Assembly (NCBI GenBank): GCA_914767715.1
Contig: OU612074.1
Coordinates: 5,781,501 to 5,845,500 of the forward strand
Direction: 5' to 3'
From: Membranipora membranacea
Taxonomy: Eukaryota > Bryozoa > Gymnolaemata > Cheilostomatida > Membraniporidae
Length of the DNA: 64,000 nt
Shown: positions 63,613 through 64,000 of the stretch, piece after piece
Layout of the letters: every line of letters begins with the position of its first letter
Position numbering within the stretch: position 1 is the first letter of the stretch
The notes under the pieces: generated by a model
Databases searched by the model: none
Told to the model about the DNA's origin: nothing
The model's input: the letters and a program-made list of their open reading frames with translations, nothing else
Translations under genes and position numbers: made by a program

Positions 63613-64000
63613 GTGTCAGTCTTGCCCTTAGGTGATCACCAATCTGTCTAGATAAGGGGAACATGTAACCATCACCGCATACTCACCACGTAGCAATATC
63701 CCGACATCCGCGCTGCTTTAGGCGGAGTATGAATTTAAACTCAATTCAGAGATTTTTTTTGCATTATTTGTTCCCTTTGGTTTTGTGGCCAGAGTATTTA
63801 TGATTGTTACACTACTTTAAAACATAATGGAGGAGCTCTGAGATTCACCCTATGCATGCAAATTTAAACATGGCAGTATTATGGTAAAGGATATATGCAG
63901 GACAATGCAATGCAGCTATTCTAATAAACAGTGTGCTGTTCATGTTCCAGTAGATATACGAATGCTTAGAGTAGTGTATGCATCCATATAAATACGACCG

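Larger units (their letters stand above)
58293..64000 (+). repeat. array unit 5 (partial, runs off the window)
   Basis: 5.7 kb are visible, to just past gene 2. It has the C of unit 2 in GACTTTTCAATC (about 59,501), the CATACTCACC variant of units 3-4, and private changes (TCATAAAAAATATTC near 58,828; CGTATCAATG near 59,167). The array therefore continues beyond the window by at least half a unit. Confidence 0.95.

Noticed and set aside
24505-64000. centromeric satellite or rDNA-like array
   Set aside because: The unit is long, contains a spliced peptide gene and several nested mobile elements, and has no rRNA. A segmental tandem duplication fits better.

Overview
This is an AT-rich, intron-containing animal genome window. 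It has GT-AG splice sites, TATA boxes, AATAAA signals, tRNA-derived SINEs, a non-LTR retrotransposon relic and a foldback-type DNA transposon. No bacterial, plasmid or viral organisation is visible. A marine invertebrate, possibly an echinoderm, would fit the mobile elements, but the sequence read by eye does not fix the taxon.

Layout. (1) Positions 1-9,316 are mostly non-repetitive within the window. They hold a SINE, a possible last exon of a gene (4,266-4,379), one compact gene for a small secreted cationic peptide (gene 1; TATA 6,281, coding exons 6,659-6,701 and 6,982-7,109), and a decayed reverse transcriptase tail. A short minisatellite lies just left of the array. (2) Positions 9,317-64,000 are a head-to-tail tandem array. 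Its first unit (9,317-24,504, 15.2 kb) is longer and partly diverged. It is followed by near-identical units of about 11.28 kb starting at 24,505, 35,783, 47,062 and 58,293; the last runs off the window. The derived units lack two blocks of the first unit (about 2.7 and 1.6 kb) and carry an extra block of about 0.5 kb copied from the left array edge.

Every unit carries one copy of a second small-peptide gene (gene 2; ATG at 17,583, 28,862, 40,139, 51,371 and 62,650). Gene 2 has the same architecture as gene 1: a TATA box, a non-coding first exon, an intron ending 3 bases before the ATG, and a 43-base signal-peptide exon ending in phase 1. In gene 2 the signal exon is followed within 1 kb by four acceptor sites that open possible 3' exons, so the mature product is uncertain. 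It may be alternatively spliced, or partly decayed.

Each complete unit also contains a 2.4-kb foldback element with near-perfect inverted ends and a perfect 8-bp target duplication (GGCAAGCA), with a SINE nested inside it. A second, diverged SINE lies in the first part of the unit. The main points are the recent amplification of a secreted-peptide locus, the identity step just upstream of gene 2, the several candidate 3' exons, and a stop-loss change in the fourth copy. Most other open frames are short, recur only because the array repeats, and look non-coding.
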